A DNA stretch of 45,991 bases. Origin: BPGL01 sp035463115. GTDB taxonomy: Bacteria; Actinomycetota; UBA4738; HRBIN12. The notes under the pieces are model-generated. The model was given only the letters and a program-made list of their open reading frames with translations, had not been told where the DNA came from and did not search any database. The translations under genes were made by a program, and so were the position numbers. This document shows, one piece after another, positions 8,287 to 17,424 of this stretch; position 1 is the stretch's first letter, and the number at the start of each line of letters is the position of its first letter. Location of the stretch: positions 1 through 45,991 of the forward strand of contig DATHTO010000112.1 of the NCBI GenBank assembly GCA_035463115.1. Reading direction: 5' to 3'.

Positions 8287-10005
8287 ATGGTGCAGACTCC
8301 GCCCGTGGTCGGACGCGCGCGAGCGGGCGGAGACGCGGACTACGACTTCGTGATCGTCGGCGGCGGCTCGGCGGGGAGCGCGCTCGCGAACCGTCTGTCC
8401 GCCGATCCCTCGATCAGGGTCCTCGTCCTCGAGGCCGGCCGGCCCGATTACCGGTGGGACGTCTTCATCCACATGCCGGCGGCGCTCACGTTCCCGATCG
8501 GCAGCCGCTTCTACGACTGGAAGTACGAGTCCGAACCCGAGCCCCACATGCACGGCCGCCGGATCTACCACGCGAGGGGCAAGGTGCTCGGCGGCTCGAG
8601 CAGCATCAACGGGATGATCTTCCAGCGAGGCAACGCGATGGACTACGAACGCTGGGGCGCCGACCCCGGCATGGGAACGTGGGACTACGCTCACTGCCTC
8701 CCCTACTTCAAGCGGATGGAGTCGTGCCTCGCCGCCGCCGAGGACGACGCCTTCCGGGGCACCCAGGGTCCGCTCGTCCTCGAGCGGGGCCCCGCCACGA
8801 ACCCGCTGTTCACCTCGTTCTTCGAGGCGGTCCAGCAGGCCGGCTACCCCCTCACCGACGACGTCAACGGGTTCCGCCAGGAGGGCTTCGCACCGTTCGA
8901 TCGGAACGTCCATCGCGGGCGCCGCCTGTCGGCGGCTCGGGCGTACCTCCATCCTGTCAGGTCGCGGCCGAACCTCGTCGTGAAGACCCGAGCGTTCGTC
9001 AACCGGGTGCTGTTCGAAGGCCATCGAGCGGTCGGCGTCGAGTACGAGCACCTCTGGGGCCGCGGACGCGGACGCACGACGGTCCGCGCCGGCGAGGTGA
9101 TCCTGTGCGGCGGCGCGATCAATTCGCCGCAGCTGCTGCAGCTCTCCGGCGTCGGCCCGGCGGAGCTGCTGCGCTCGACCGGCGTCGACGTCGTCAACGA
9201 TCTGCCCGGCGTCGGCGAGCACCTCCAGGATCATCTCGAGGTGTACATCCAGCACGCGTGCCTCCAGCCCGTGTCGATGGCGCCGTACCTGAAGTGGCGG
9301 TACCGGCCGTGGATCGGGTTCCAGTGGCTGTTCTTCCGGCGAGGCCCCGGCGCCACGAACCACTTCGAGGGCGGTGGCTTCGCCCGCAGCAATCCCGACG
9401 TTCGGTACCCGAACCTGATGTTCCACTTCCTGCCGATCGCGGTGCGGTACGACGGCTCCGCTCCGGAGGGCGGTCACGGCTACCAGGTCCACATCGGGCC
9501 GATGTACTCGGACGCGCGCGGCAGCGTGCGGATCAAGAGCGCCGATCCGCGCGAGAAGCCGGCGCTGCGCTTCAACTATCTGTCGACCGAGCAGGACCGC
9601 CGCGAATGGGTCGAGGCGATCCGCGTCGCGCGCGACATCCTGGCGCAACCGGCGATGGAGGCGTTCAACGGCGGCGAGATCTCGCCGGGGCCCGAGGTCG
9701 AGACCGACGAGCAGATCCTCGCGTGGGTCGGCAAGGACGGCGAGACGGCGCTGCACCCGAGCTGCACCGCGCGGATGGGCGTCGACGACATGAGCGTCAC
9801 GGACCCGCTCACGATGCGGGTCCACGGGACCGATGGCTTGCGCGTCGTCGACGCGTCGGTGATGCCGTACGTCACGAACGGCAACATCTACGCGCCGGTG
9901 ATGATGCTGGCCGAGAAGGCGGCGGACCTGATCCTCGGGAACACGCCCCTGGCCCCGGACCCGGCCACGTACTACCGACACGGCCGCGATCGCGCACCGG
10001 TCTGA
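8287..10005 (+). CDS. betA: GMC-family choline dehydrogenase-like flavoprotein
   Basis: From the ATG at 8287 the protein has 572 residues, near the 550-560 of BetA. The frame is open back to 8170, but that stretch overlaps the operator-like repeats and has no family similarity. The FAD motif is YDFVIVGGGSAGSALANRLS (about 20-38). GMC signature 1 is seen as GKVLGGSSSINGMI and signature 2 as GAINSPQLLQLSGVG. The C-terminal active site has H490 (LHPSCTARMG) and N533 (TNGNIYAP). Family members oxidise choline to betaine aldehyde, or other alcohols. Divergent placement from betaine transport and aldehyde dehydrogenase genes supports choline as substrate. No good Shine-Dalgarno sequence precedes 8287, so the exact start is uncertain. 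Confidence 0.88.
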   Translation: MVQTPPVVGRARAGGDADYDFVIVGGGSAGSALANRLSADPSIRVLVLEAGRPDYRWDVFIHMPAALTFPIGSRFYDWKYESEPEPHMHGRRIYHARGKVLGGSSSINGMIFQRGNAMDYERWGADPGMGTWDYAHCLPYFKRMESCLAAAEDDAFRGTQGPLVLERGPATNPLFTSFFEAVQQAGYPLTDDVNGFRQEGFAPFDRNVHRGRRLSAARAYLHPVRSRPNLVVKTRAFVNRVLFEGHRAVGVEYEHLWGRGRGRTTVRAGEVILCGGAINSPQLLQLSGVGPAELLRSTGVDVVNDLPGVGEHLQDHLEVYIQHACLQPVSMAPYLKWRYRPWIGFQWLFFRRGPGATNHFEGGGFARSNPDVRYPNLMFHFLPIAVRYDGSAPEGGHGYQVHIGPMYSDARGSVRIKSADPREKPALRFNYLSTEQDRREWVEAIRVARDILAQPAMEAFNGGEISPGPEVETDEQILAWVGKDGETALHPSCTARMGVDDMSVTDPLTMRVHGTDGLRVVDASVMPYVTNGNIYAPVMMLAEKAADLILGNTPLAPDPATYYRHGRDRAPV

Positions 10006-10023
10006 CCGATCGCCGGTCCCGCG

Positions 10024-10878
10024 TCAGCCGAAGCCGAGCAGCACCAGCCCGCCGACGGTCATCGCGACGCCCGCGTACTGGTTCGGGACCGGACGTTCGT
10101 GGAGGAACACCACCGACAGCGTCACGGCGAGCAACGGGAAGACGGCCGACGACACGAACAGGATCGACGCGAACTCCGTCTCGTTGCCGATCGAGTACGC
10201 GACCACGCCGATCAGGTCGCAGAGGCCGACGCCGATCGCTGCGATCGCGATCGCGGGCGCTGCGACGATCCGTCGCGGAACGTCTCGACCCGCGAACGCC
10301 GCGAGGGTCACGAACCCCACGAGCTGCGCGACGCGCGACGACCACAACCCGGTGACCCAGCCGAGCTCCTTCGACAGGTACGCGAGGAGGAAGCCGCCGA
10401 TCCCGAACGTCACGGCCGCCACGAGCGCCCACGGCAACCCCGGCGGGACGCCGTGCGTCCCGGCCTTCAAGGCGCGCAGGTCGGTGGAGGTCAGCATCAC
10501 GCCGGCGATCGTGACGGCCCCACCGAGCAGCGCGAGCCCGCTCGGCCGTTCGCCGAGCACGATCATCGACAGCGCGACCCCGACCACCGCGTACGCCGCG
10601 CCGATCGGCGACACGACCGCGACGGGGCCGAGCTCGAGCGCTCGGTAGTGGCTCGAATACGCCGTCGCGCTGACCGCACCGTTCAGCACGATCCATCCGA
10701 GGTAGGGCGCGGCCGCGGACACGTCGTGCTCGCCACCGAGCAGCACCACCGAGACGAACAGCGCGCTGAACGCCTGCGAGAGCAGCACCGTGGCGAGGCT
10801 TCCGATCCGGCGCCCGACGACGGCGCCGAAGAAGTCGGTCAGGCCCCACCCGAGCGCCGCGACGAACCCGTACAGCAC
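10024..10878 (-). CDS. EamA/DMT-family transporter
   Basis: This hydrophobic 284-residue protein has about ten membrane segments arranged as two repeats, as in EamA (drug/metabolite transporter) proteins. Repeat-type motifs such as YRALELGPVAVVSPI and a C-terminal IVFL-HERPVPNQYAG-like segment support this. It starts with GTG 7 bp after the stop of the acyl-CoA synthetase gene, so it is the last gene of that operon. It converges with the betA-like gene, only 18 bp from its stop. The exported substrate cannot be predicted; a link to the acyl-CoA enzymes is only positional. Confidence 0.85.
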   Translation of the reverse strand: MLYGFVAALGWGLTDFFGAVVGRRIGSLATVLLSQAFSALFVSVVLLGGEHDVSAAAPYLGWIVLNGAVSATAYSSHYRALELGPVAVVSPIGAAYAVVGVALSMIVLGERPSGLALLGGAVTIAGVMLTSTDLRALKAGTHGVPPGLPWALVAAVTFGIGGFLLAYLSKELGWVTGLWSSRVAQLVGFVTLAAFAGRDVPRRIVAAPAIAIAAIGVGLCDLIGVVAYSIGNETEFASILFVSSAVFPLLAVTLSVVFLHERPVPNQYAGVAMTVGGLVLLGFG

Positions 10879-10885
10879 GCGGGCG

Positions 10886-12991
10886 CTATCGGGCTTCGGC
10901 GAGCGCGTCGACGGCGACGGCCGACCGCGACGAGACGAGGAGCGGATTGGCTTCGAGCGACGTCAAACGGTCGCGGAGGTCCGACGCCGCGCGCGCCACA
11001 CCTTCCAGGGCCTTCGCGACGGCGCCGAGCGCGTGGACCGACGGATCGAGACCGCAGCGCGACGCCTGTTCCTCGACGTAACGCTTCGCCTGCGCAGCGG
11101 TGACCGGGCACGGAACGAACACGGCCTCGCCCGCCTCGGCGAGCGCGCCGCCGGGGCGCATCGTCACGAAGGGTCCGAACCGGTCGTCGATCACGGCCCC
11201 GATCAGGACCTCCGCGCCCGCCGCCATCTCCTGCACGAGCACGTTCGGGGCGGCCGCGCCGGCGCGACGTGCCGCCTGCAGCACCTCGGCCGCTGCGACC
11301 TCGGCGTCGGTCGCGTTCCGCACGCCGACCCGCACGCCGCCGATCCGCGCCTTGTGCGGGATCTCGGAGGCGAGCGCCTTGATCACGACGGGGAACCCGA
11401 TCGTCCGCGCCGCCGCGGCAGCGTCCTCCGGCGTCGCGACCGTCGCTTCCGCCGGCCGCCGGAGCCCGTAGAGCTCGAGCAGCCGTGCGCCGGTCACCTC
11501 GTCGACGGGACCGGATGCGCCACGCAGCACACGGCGCGCGTCGGGCAGCGCCGCATGCGCCTCGCGCACCACCGTCGCGCGAGCCTTCGTCCCCTGGAAC
11601 TCGACGAGGGCGCGGATCGCACCCGCGGACGCGTGATGCCCCTGCAGGAACGGCAGGTGCTTCCACCGCCGGGTGAACGCCTTCGCCTCGGGGATGTACG
11701 AGAGGGGGCTCATCGACACGCTCGCGAACGCGACGCGGGTGCGCTTCTCGAGGTCGACGACGGTCCGGAGGACGGGATCGGCCCATGGCGTCTCGCCGGC
11801 GAGCCGCGGAGGGAACGCGTCGAAGGCGACGAGTCCGACCGCCGGGTCGTCCGCGAGCGCCTCCAGCGCTCCTTCGAACATGTCCGTCTCGACGGCCGCC
11901 TGTCCCGTCACGTCGAGCGGGTTGTTCTGCGACGCGAACGACGGCAGCACGGCCTGCAGCCGGCGCTTCGTGGCGTCGGAGAACTCGGGGAGCGTCAGGC
12001 CGGCGGCCCCGGCGGCCTCGGCGAAGAGCGTGCACGCACCTCCCGACTGCAGCGCCGCCGCGACGCCCGTCGTGCGCAGCTTCTTCGTGTGCGACAGCAG
12101 GAGCGCCGCCTCGAACATCGTCACGGGGTCGTCGACGAGGACGACGCCGTGGCCCCGCAGCCACGCGTCCCGCAGGGTGGTGTTGCCCGCGAGCGCCCCG
12201 GTGTGCGCGACGATCGAGCGTCGCGCCGCCTCGCTCCGGCCTTCGGGCGCGCAGATCAGCACCGGCTTGCCGGCCGCACGCAGCGAATCGAGGCCGCGAC
12301 CGATGCCGTCGATGTCGCGCATCGTCTCGATGTAGCTCGTGACGACCCTCGTGGCACGGTCGGCGGCGGCCCACGCGTACAGCTCGCCGAGCCCGAGCAC
12401 GGCCTCGTTCCCGACGCCGAGGATCATGCGGAGTCCGACGCCCCGATCGCTCGCGAGCTGGCTCAGCGCCCACGCGACGGTCCCCGACTGCGAGAGCACG
12501 CTGATCGATCCGGGGAGCGGCTCGGGAGGTGGCGTCGTTCCGTACGGAGCCACATGGTCAACGTAGTTGACGAATCCTTCGACGTTGGGCCCGAGGACCG
12601 GGATCCGGTTCCGGAGGGCCGCCGAGCGGAGCTGCTCCTGCAGCGCTCGGCCTTCCGCACCCGCCTCGGCGAAGCCGCTGCTGACCACCATGATCCCGCG
12701 GACCTTCCGCGCGCCGCAGTCGTCGATCATCCGCACGACCACGTGCGCGGGCACCACGAAGACGACGAGATCGACGCCGGTCGGGAGCTCCGCGACGCTC
12801 TCCAGGCACGGCCGCCCCCAGACCTCGTCGTACTTGGGGTTGATCGGATAGAGCTCCCCGGCGAAGCCGACGTGGTGCAGCGAGCGCTCGATCTCCGGCG
12901 CCCAGGAATCCGACGACTCCGAGGCGCCGACGATCGCGATCGAGCGCGGCGCCAGCAGCGGCGCGAGGTTCCAGCGCGGCGCGCGCGCCAC
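10886..12991 (-). CDS. NDP-forming acyl-CoA synthetase (acetyl-CoA synthetase ADP-forming type)
   Basis: The protein has 701 residues in the single-chain order of this family. First comes a CoA-binding Rossmann domain (about 12-140, RSIAIVGAS and NPKYDEVWG). Next is a ligase/flavodoxin-like domain with the phospho-histidine site at H263 (VAHTGALAGN), then a C-terminal ATP-grasp domain (GFPVVIKALASEIPHKARIGGV). The reaction is acyl-CoA + NDP + Pi to acid + CoA + NTP, or the reverse. The GTG start shares one base with the stop of the enoyl-CoA hydratase gene (TAGTG), so the two are translationally coupled. Protein acyltransferases of the Pat type share two of the domains, but no GNAT domain is visible here. 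The acyl substrate is unknown. Confidence 0.88.
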   Translation of the reverse strand: MARAPRWNLAPLLAPRSIAIVGASESSDSWAPEIERSLHHVGFAGELYPINPKYDEVWGRPCLESVAELPTGVDLVVFVVPAHVVVRMIDDCGARKVRGIMVVSSGFAEAGAEGRALQEQLRSAALRNRIPVLGPNVEGFVNYVDHVAPYGTTPPPEPLPGSISVLSQSGTVAWALSQLASDRGVGLRMILGVGNEAVLGLGELYAWAAADRATRVVTSYIETMRDIDGIGRGLDSLRAAGKPVLICAPEGRSEAARRSIVAHTGALAGNTTLRDAWLRGHGVVLVDDPVTMFEAALLLSHTKKLRTTGVAAALQSGGACTLFAEAAGAAGLTLPEFSDATKRRLQAVLPSFASQNNPLDVTGQAAVETDMFEGALEALADDPAVGLVAFDAFPPRLAGETPWADPVLRTVVDLEKRTRVAFASVSMSPLSYIPEAKAFTRRWKHLPFLQGHHASAGAIRALVEFQGTKARATVVREAHAALPDARRVLRGASGPVDEVTGARLLELYGLRRPAEATVATPEDAAAAARTIGFPVVIKALASEIPHKARIGGVRVGVRNATDAEVAAAEVLQAARRAGAAAPNVLVQEMAAGAEVLIGAVIDDRFGPFVTMRPGGALAEAGEAVFVPCPVTAAQAKRYVEEQASRCGLDPSVHALGAVAKALEGVARAASDLRDRLTSLEANPLLVSSRSAVAVDALAEAR

Positions 12992-13827
12992 TAGGCCTCC
13001 TGTCCGCGGAACTTCTCGTCACGCCAGGCGATCGCGGCCTTCAGCCCCCGCTCCTGCGTGATGCGTCGGAACTCGTCACGCGCCGGCAGGTTCGCCGTCT
13101 CGATCATCACGTCGAGCTCGATGTTCGCCTCGAGCGCCTGACGCAGCCCCGCGACCTGCCACGCGCGGTTCACCGCGCGCTTCGTCGTCTGCACGACGAA
13201 CGGCTCGTTCTTCGCGACCTCCTGCGCGAGCGCCAACGTGGCGTCGTCGAGCTCGTCGCGCGGAACCACGCGGTTGACGAGACCGATCCGGTGCGCCTCG
13301 TCCGCCGGCACGCGGTCCTCGCCGGTGAACAGCAGCTCCTTCGCGGCTCGCACACCGACGACCCACGGAAGGAACATCGAGACCACGCCGGAGCCGAACC
13401 GGATGTCGACGTAGCCGAAGTAGGCGTCGTCGGCGGCGACCGCGAGGTCGCACGCGAGCATCAGATCCGTGCCGCCGGCCAGGCAGTAGGAGTGGACGCT
13501 CGCGATCACGGGCTTGGGATGCTCGAGGATCCGGAGCATCCGCTCGTTGTCGTGGCGGAGCACCTCGTGCCACTTCCGAGCGTCGAGCTCGCCACCGGAG
13601 GCGTCTTCGTTCAGGTCGTAGCCGGCGCAGAAGGCACGCCCGGCGCCACGCAGGATCAGGACGGAGACGGCGTCGTCGCGTTCCGCGTCGTCGAGCGCGC
13701 GCTCGAGGGCGTCCATCAGCGCCCCGTTCAGGGCGTTCAACGCCTTCGGACGGTTCAGCGTCAAGCGTCGGACCGGCCCGAGGTCCTCCACCAGCAGCAC
13801 GTCAGCGGTCGCCGCGTCGTCGCTCAT
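12991..13827 (-). CDS. Enoyl-CoA hydratase/isomerase family protein
   Basis: From the ATG at 13827 (GAGGGG just upstream) the protein has 278 residues, a typical crotonase length. Crotonase features are visible: LNRPKALNALN, the oxyanion-hole segments RAFCAGYDL and SYCLAGGTDLMLACDL, and LFTGEDRVPADEAHRIGLVNRVVP. At the first catalytic Glu position (PE in rat hydratase) this protein has VD. The second acidic residue (KELLFTG) is kept. The reaction may therefore be hydration, isomerisation or another crotonase chemistry. It heads an operon with the NDP-forming acyl-CoA synthetase and EamA transporter and diverges from potD. Confidence 0.86.
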   Translation of the reverse strand: MSDDAATADVLLVEDLGPVRRLTLNRPKALNALNGALMDALERALDDAERDDAVSVLILRGAGRAFCAGYDLNEDASGGELDARKWHEVLRHDNERMLRILEHPKPVIASVHSYCLAGGTDLMLACDLAVAADDAYFGYVDIRFGSGVVSMFLPWVVGVRAAKELLFTGEDRVPADEAHRIGLVNRVVPRDELDDATLALAQEVAKNEPFVVQTTKRAVNRAWQVAGLRQALEANIELDVMIETANLPARDEFRRITQERGLKAAIAWRDEKFRGQEA

Positions 13828-13993
13828 CCCCTCGCGTCCCTTCGCTCGTTCGGCGTCCGGTCGGCGGCGCCGCGCGCGGAGACTAGCAATGCCTCTCGCG
13901 CCAGATCCGGGTCGCAAGCCGACGTGGTCACATCCTCGTACGAACGGGTGAGAGCCATGGCCCGGCCGGTTCCCTTGTGCCGCTCGAGAGGGC

Positions 13994-13999
13994 TATGGT
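13994..13999 (+). promoter_or_regulatory. Candidate -10 element upstream of potD
   Basis: TATGGT lies about 75 bp upstream of the potD GTG, in the 246-bp divergent region between the hydratase gene and potD. No convincing -35 is seen at the right spacing. On the other strand TAGTCT at 13880-13885 is a similar candidate for the hydratase operon. I see nothing else defined in this intergenic region. Confidence 0.3.
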
Positions 14000-14073
14000 A
14001 TCCACGGATTTGGCTCGCCGTTCAAAGTCCGACGGCACCAGGGCGTCCGGTCGGGCGCGGAAGGAGAGGTCAG

Positions 14074-15441
14074 GTGGTCTTCCATCCGAGGGACCCGCAG
14101 TACCGGGACCTGAGTCGGCGTCAGTTCCTCCGCCGATCGCTCGCCACGGGGATCGCGCTTCCGGGCGCGGCGGCGATCCTCGCCGCGTGCGGCGGCGACG
14201 ACGGGACCCCGGGCACGAACGGCGGCGACGACGCAGGCTCGCAGGTGCTCTTCGGCACGCCGGAGAACCCTGCCACGCTTCCGACGTCCGACGACAACCC
14301 GCCGATCGGATCCGACCTCGAGCCCGAGGCAGGCCCCCTGAAGCTCTACAACTGGGAGCAGTACATCTGGAAGAAGGTCGTCGACGACTTCGCCAAGGAG
14401 TACGGCGTCGACGTCGAGATCGAGACCTTCTACAACATGGAGGAAGCGATCGGGAAGATCCAGACCGGCCAGGTGACGTTCGACGTCTTCTTCCCGACCG
14501 TCGACGAGGTCCCGCGTCTCGCGGCCGCGAAGCTGATCCAGCCCCTGAACCACGACTACATCCCGAACCTGTCGAACATCTGGCCGTCGCTGGCCGATCC
14601 GTTCTACGACAAGGGATCGCAGTACTCGGTCCCCTACGCCGTCTACCACACCGGGATCGGCTGGCGGTACGACCTCCTGCCGCTGGAGGTCGAGGACGTC
14701 CAGGCGATGGACAATCCGTACGCGATCTTCTGGGAACACGGCATCCCGGGGAAGACGGGCATCTACGACGTCCCGCGCGACGCCCTCGCGTTGGCGATGT
14801 ACTACCTCGAAGGCGACGCCGTCGACCCGAACACCGTCGATCCCGAGAAGATCGAGGCCGCGAAGCAGGCGTTGGTCGATCTCGACCAGGAGCTCGACCT
14901 CCGTGTGACGATCGAGGGCGCGTACGTCGGCATCCCCGAGGGTCGCTTCGCCCTGCACCAGGCGTGGTCGGGCGACATGCTGGCGACGCCGTGGTACACG
15001 GCGAACCCGGCCGAGGAGAACGGCCTGATGCGGTACTACTGGCCGGCGAGGGACGGGCACGGAGGCGTCTACGACAACGACACGTACGTGATCCCGAAGG
15101 ACGCCGAGAACCCGGTGCTCGCGCACCACTTCCTGAACTTCATGCTCGACAACGACCACTCGATGAAGAACTTCTCGTGGGTCGGATACCAGGCACCCCT
15201 CACGGCGCTCGACCCGGAAGAGGTCGTCACCGAAGGATGGCCCGGTCTCGAGGGGTACTTCTCGTGGGAGTGGAAGGCCCCGAAGGGCGAGAGCTGGACG
15301 AACCTGATCCCCGCGATCGTCACCGAGGAAGACGCCGACGTCGGCGACCGGTTCACGGGCATCCCGCTCGAAGGGCTGACGCTTTGGACGGACGCGTTCT
15401 CGGAGTTCCGCTCCGGTGCCGACACCGAACAAGACGCCTGA
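14074..15441 (+). CDS. potD: Spermidine/putrescine-type ABC transporter substrate-binding protein (Tat lipoprotein)
   Basis: The GTG at 14074 has AAGGAGAGG 5-12 nt upstream and gives 455 residues. The N-terminus combines a twin-arginine motif (SRRQFLRR, about 14-21) with a lipobox (ILAAC, Cys about 39). It is therefore a Tat-exported lipoprotein. The mature part is PotD-like: YNWEQYI, TFDVFFPTVDE, YSVPYAVYHTGIGWR, and a C-terminal half with HHFLNFMLDN. It should bind a polyamine or related amine and hand it to the PotB/PotC permease. A 14-bp hairpin separates it from potB. A paralogue with the same VPYxVYxTGIGWR motif is encoded at 17938-19200. The true ligand is not determined; putrescine-like amines are the family expectation. 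Confidence 0.9.
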   Translation: MVFHPRDPQYRDLSRRQFLRRSLATGIALPGAAAILAACGGDDGTPGTNGGDDAGSQVLFGTPENPATLPTSDDNPPIGSDLEPEAGPLKLYNWEQYIWKKVVDDFAKEYGVDVEIETFYNMEEAIGKIQTGQVTFDVFFPTVDEVPRLAAAKLIQPLNHDYIPNLSNIWPSLADPFYDKGSQYSVPYAVYHTGIGWRYDLLPLEVEDVQAMDNPYAIFWEHGIPGKTGIYDVPRDALALAMYYLEGDAVDPNTVDPEKIEAAKQALVDLDQELDLRVTIEGAYVGIPEGRFALHQAWSGDMLATPWYTANPAEENGLMRYYWPARDGHGGVYDNDTYVIPKDAENPVLAHHFLNFMLDNDHSMKNFSWVGYQAPLTALDPEEVVTEGWPGLEGYFSWEWKAPKGESWTNLIPAIVTEEDADVGDRFTGIPLEGLTLWTDAFSEFRSGADTEQDA

Positions 15442-15457
15442 CGACACCCTGATGCTC

Positions 15458-15490
15458 GTCGTGGCCACGCCCGAGCGGCGGGGCCACGAC
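15458..15490 (+). terminator. Long hairpin between potD and potB
   Basis: Arms at 15458-15471 and 15477-15490 pair over 14 bp with one A/G mismatch around a 5-nt loop. It lies in the 101-bp gap between potD and potB and is not followed by a T-run. It probably reduces readthrough or protects the 3' end of the potD message, giving more binding protein than permease. Confidence 0.55.
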
Positions 15491-15542
15491 CGCGTCGGGA
15501 TCGCGATCGATCCGCGGCGCGCCTCACACGGGAAGGAGAGCG

Positions 15543-16481
15543 ATGCCCACGCCGACCGGTGACGTCGTCGGACAACGACGTTGGTACTACCCGCTCATGG
15601 CGTTCCCGGGGATCGCGTGGCTCCTCGTCCTGTTCATCCTGCCGTTCTTCGCGATCGCGGCCGTCGCCTTCGGGCAGCTCGACCCGATCTTCAACGCGAG
15701 CGTGCCCACGTGGAACCCGCTGGAATGGGACTTCACCGCCTTCGGGCAGGTCGTCGACGAGCTCGTCTCCGGCGGCCCGGCGCAGCTGCTCTTCGTCCGC
15801 ACCCTGATCTACGTCGGCATCGCGGTCTCGCTCTGCATCGCGATCGGCTATCCCGTGGCCTACTACGTCGCCCGGCACGGCGGCCGCTCGAAGGTCCTGC
15901 TCCTGACGCTGATGATCGCGCCCTTCTGGATGAGCTACCTGATGCGGATGCTCGCGTGGGTGAACCTCTTGAACGACCGGCCCGACGACCCGGGCCTCGT
16001 CAACGCGATCCTCGTCGCGACGCCGTTCTTCGACGCGCCGGTGAACTGGGCCGCGGGCGAGACCGCGCACATGACCGTAATCCTGGGGCTCGTGTACGGG
16101 TACATCCCGTTCTTCATCCTGCCCCTCTACGCGGCGCTCGACCGGATCGACCGGTCACAGCTCGAAGCCGCCCGCGACCTCGGCGGACGCCCGGGATCGA
16201 CGTTCTGGCGGGTGACGCTGCCGCTGTCGCGACAGGGCATCCTCGCCGGCACGGTGATCATCATGCTCCCGATGTTCGGTGACTACTACACGCCCGACCT
16301 GATGTCGGCGCAGAACAAGACGCGGATCATCGGGAACCAGATCAGCGAGTACATCCGTTCCAGCGCCGGGCGGGCGCCGCAAGGCGCGTCGCTCACGTTG
16401 CTGCTCTCGGCGTTCGTCGGCGTGTTGATGATCTACTACCTCGTCAGCGTGGCGCGCGCGTCGAAGGAGGCGCGGCGATGA
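15543..16481 (+). CDS. potB: Polyamine-type ABC transporter permease, first subunit
   Basis: This 312-residue protein has six predicted membrane segments. The ATG at 15543 follows GAAGGAGAGCG, a clear ribosome-binding site. The BPD_transp_1 region occupies roughly residues 80-300. The coupling motif reads EAARDLGGRPGSTFWRVTLPLS, matching the EAAxxLGAxxxxxFxxVxLP pattern of PotB/PotH permeases. PotB-type features AWVNLLNDRPDDPGLVNA and FILPLYAALDRID are present. It pairs with PotC, whose start overlaps its stop (ATGA at 16478-16481). With PotD outside and PotA inside it forms the importer. Confidence 0.92.
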   Translation: MPTPTGDVVGQRRWYYPLMAFPGIAWLLVLFILPFFAIAAVAFGQLDPIFNASVPTWNPLEWDFTAFGQVVDELVSGGPAQLLFVRTLIYVGIAVSLCIAIGYPVAYYVARHGGRSKVLLLTLMIAPFWMSYLMRMLAWVNLLNDRPDDPGLVNAILVATPFFDAPVNWAAGETAHMTVILGLVYGYIPFFILPLYAALDRIDRSQLEAARDLGGRPGSTFWRVTLPLSRQGILAGTVIIMLPMFGDYYTPDLMSAQNKTRIIGNQISEYIRSSAGRAPQGASLTLLLSAFVGVLMIYYLVSVARASKEARR

Positions 16482-17419
16482 CCGCGACGACGAGCTCCGA
16501 CATCGCGACGCTGGAGCGGAGCACGCCGAAGACCATCGGAGGGATGCGCCGGTTCGTTTCGAACCCTTGGGGCAGGCCGCGATTCCTGGCGGGCTTCACG
16601 TGGCTGTACATCGTCTGGTCGATCGCTCCGGTCGTGATCGCGGTGCAGATCTCGTTCAACGCGGGGCGCTCCCGCAGCGTCTTCCAGGGATTCAGCCTGC
16701 AGTGGTACGAGGGGATCTTCGATCCGACGTCGGTGAACTACGACGCGTCGCTCCTGAGCGCGCTGTTCCAGAGCCTGCGGCTGTCGCTCATCACGATGCC
16801 GATCGCGACGATCCTCGGCGTCGGTCTCGCGATCGGGCTCGCGCGGTGGCGTGGTCGCGGCTCAGGAGCGGCGAACACCTTGATGCTGTTCCCCCTCGTG
16901 ACCCCGGAGCTCGTGATGGGCACGGGGCTGTTCCTGATCTTCGTGAACCTGTTCGACGCGCTCGTGAAGCTCGGAACGACGGCGCAGATCCTCGGCCTCG
17001 TGACGTTCTCGATCTCATACGTCGTGATCGTCACGCGGGGCCGGCTCTTCGCGATCGGTCGTGACCTCGAGGAGGCCGCGATGGATCTCGGCGCGTCGCC
17101 CGCAGGCGCCCTCCGGCGCGTGCTGCTGCCGCTGCTCGCGCCCGCGATCTTCTCGAGCGCCTTCATCGTGTTCGCCATCACGATCGACGACTTCGTGATC
17201 AGCCAGTTCCTCTGCATCGCCGACTGCACGACGATCCCGATGAAGATCTACGCGGCGGCGCGGAACGCTGGGAACCCGGGCCTCAACGCGATCGCGACGA
17301 TCATGCTCTTCACGTCGCTGTTCGCCGTGGCGTGCGCCGTGCTGATCCTCCGGCGGTACAACCGCCGGCACGGGAGCTCGAGCTCCGCCGTCGAGGATTT
17401 CGCTCGCCTCGAGATCTGA
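16478..17419 (+). CDS. potC: Polyamine-type ABC transporter permease, second subunit
   Basis: The protein has 313 residues with six membrane segments and a cytoplasmic N-terminal extension of about 35 residues. The coupling motif is EEAAMDLGASPAGALRRVLLPLL. PotC/PotI-like features include ITIDDFVISQFLC before the last helices. The start overlaps the potB stop by four bases (ATGA), so the two subunits should be made in step. A small lipoprotein gene begins 6 bp after its stop. The C-terminal tail is Ser-rich and unremarkable. Confidence 0.92.
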   Translation: MTATTSSDIATLERSTPKTIGGMRRFVSNPWGRPRFLAGFTWLYIVWSIAPVVIAVQISFNAGRSRSVFQGFSLQWYEGIFDPTSVNYDASLLSALFQSLRLSLITMPIATILGVGLAIGLARWRGRGSGAANTLMLFPLVTPELVMGTGLFLIFVNLFDALVKLGTTAQILGLVTFSISYVVIVTRGRLFAIGRDLEEAAMDLGASPAGALRRVLLPLLAPAIFSSAFIVFAITIDDFVISQFLCIADCTTIPMKIYAAARNAGNPGLNAIATIMLFTSLFAVACAVLILRRYNRRHGSSSSAVEDFARLEI

Positions 17420-17424
17420 ACGGC

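Noticed and set aside
8101..9981. N-terminal extension of proV to about 980 residues
   Set aside because: The added part is antisense to the choline-dehydrogenase-like gene. ProV similarity starts at the GTG near 8100.
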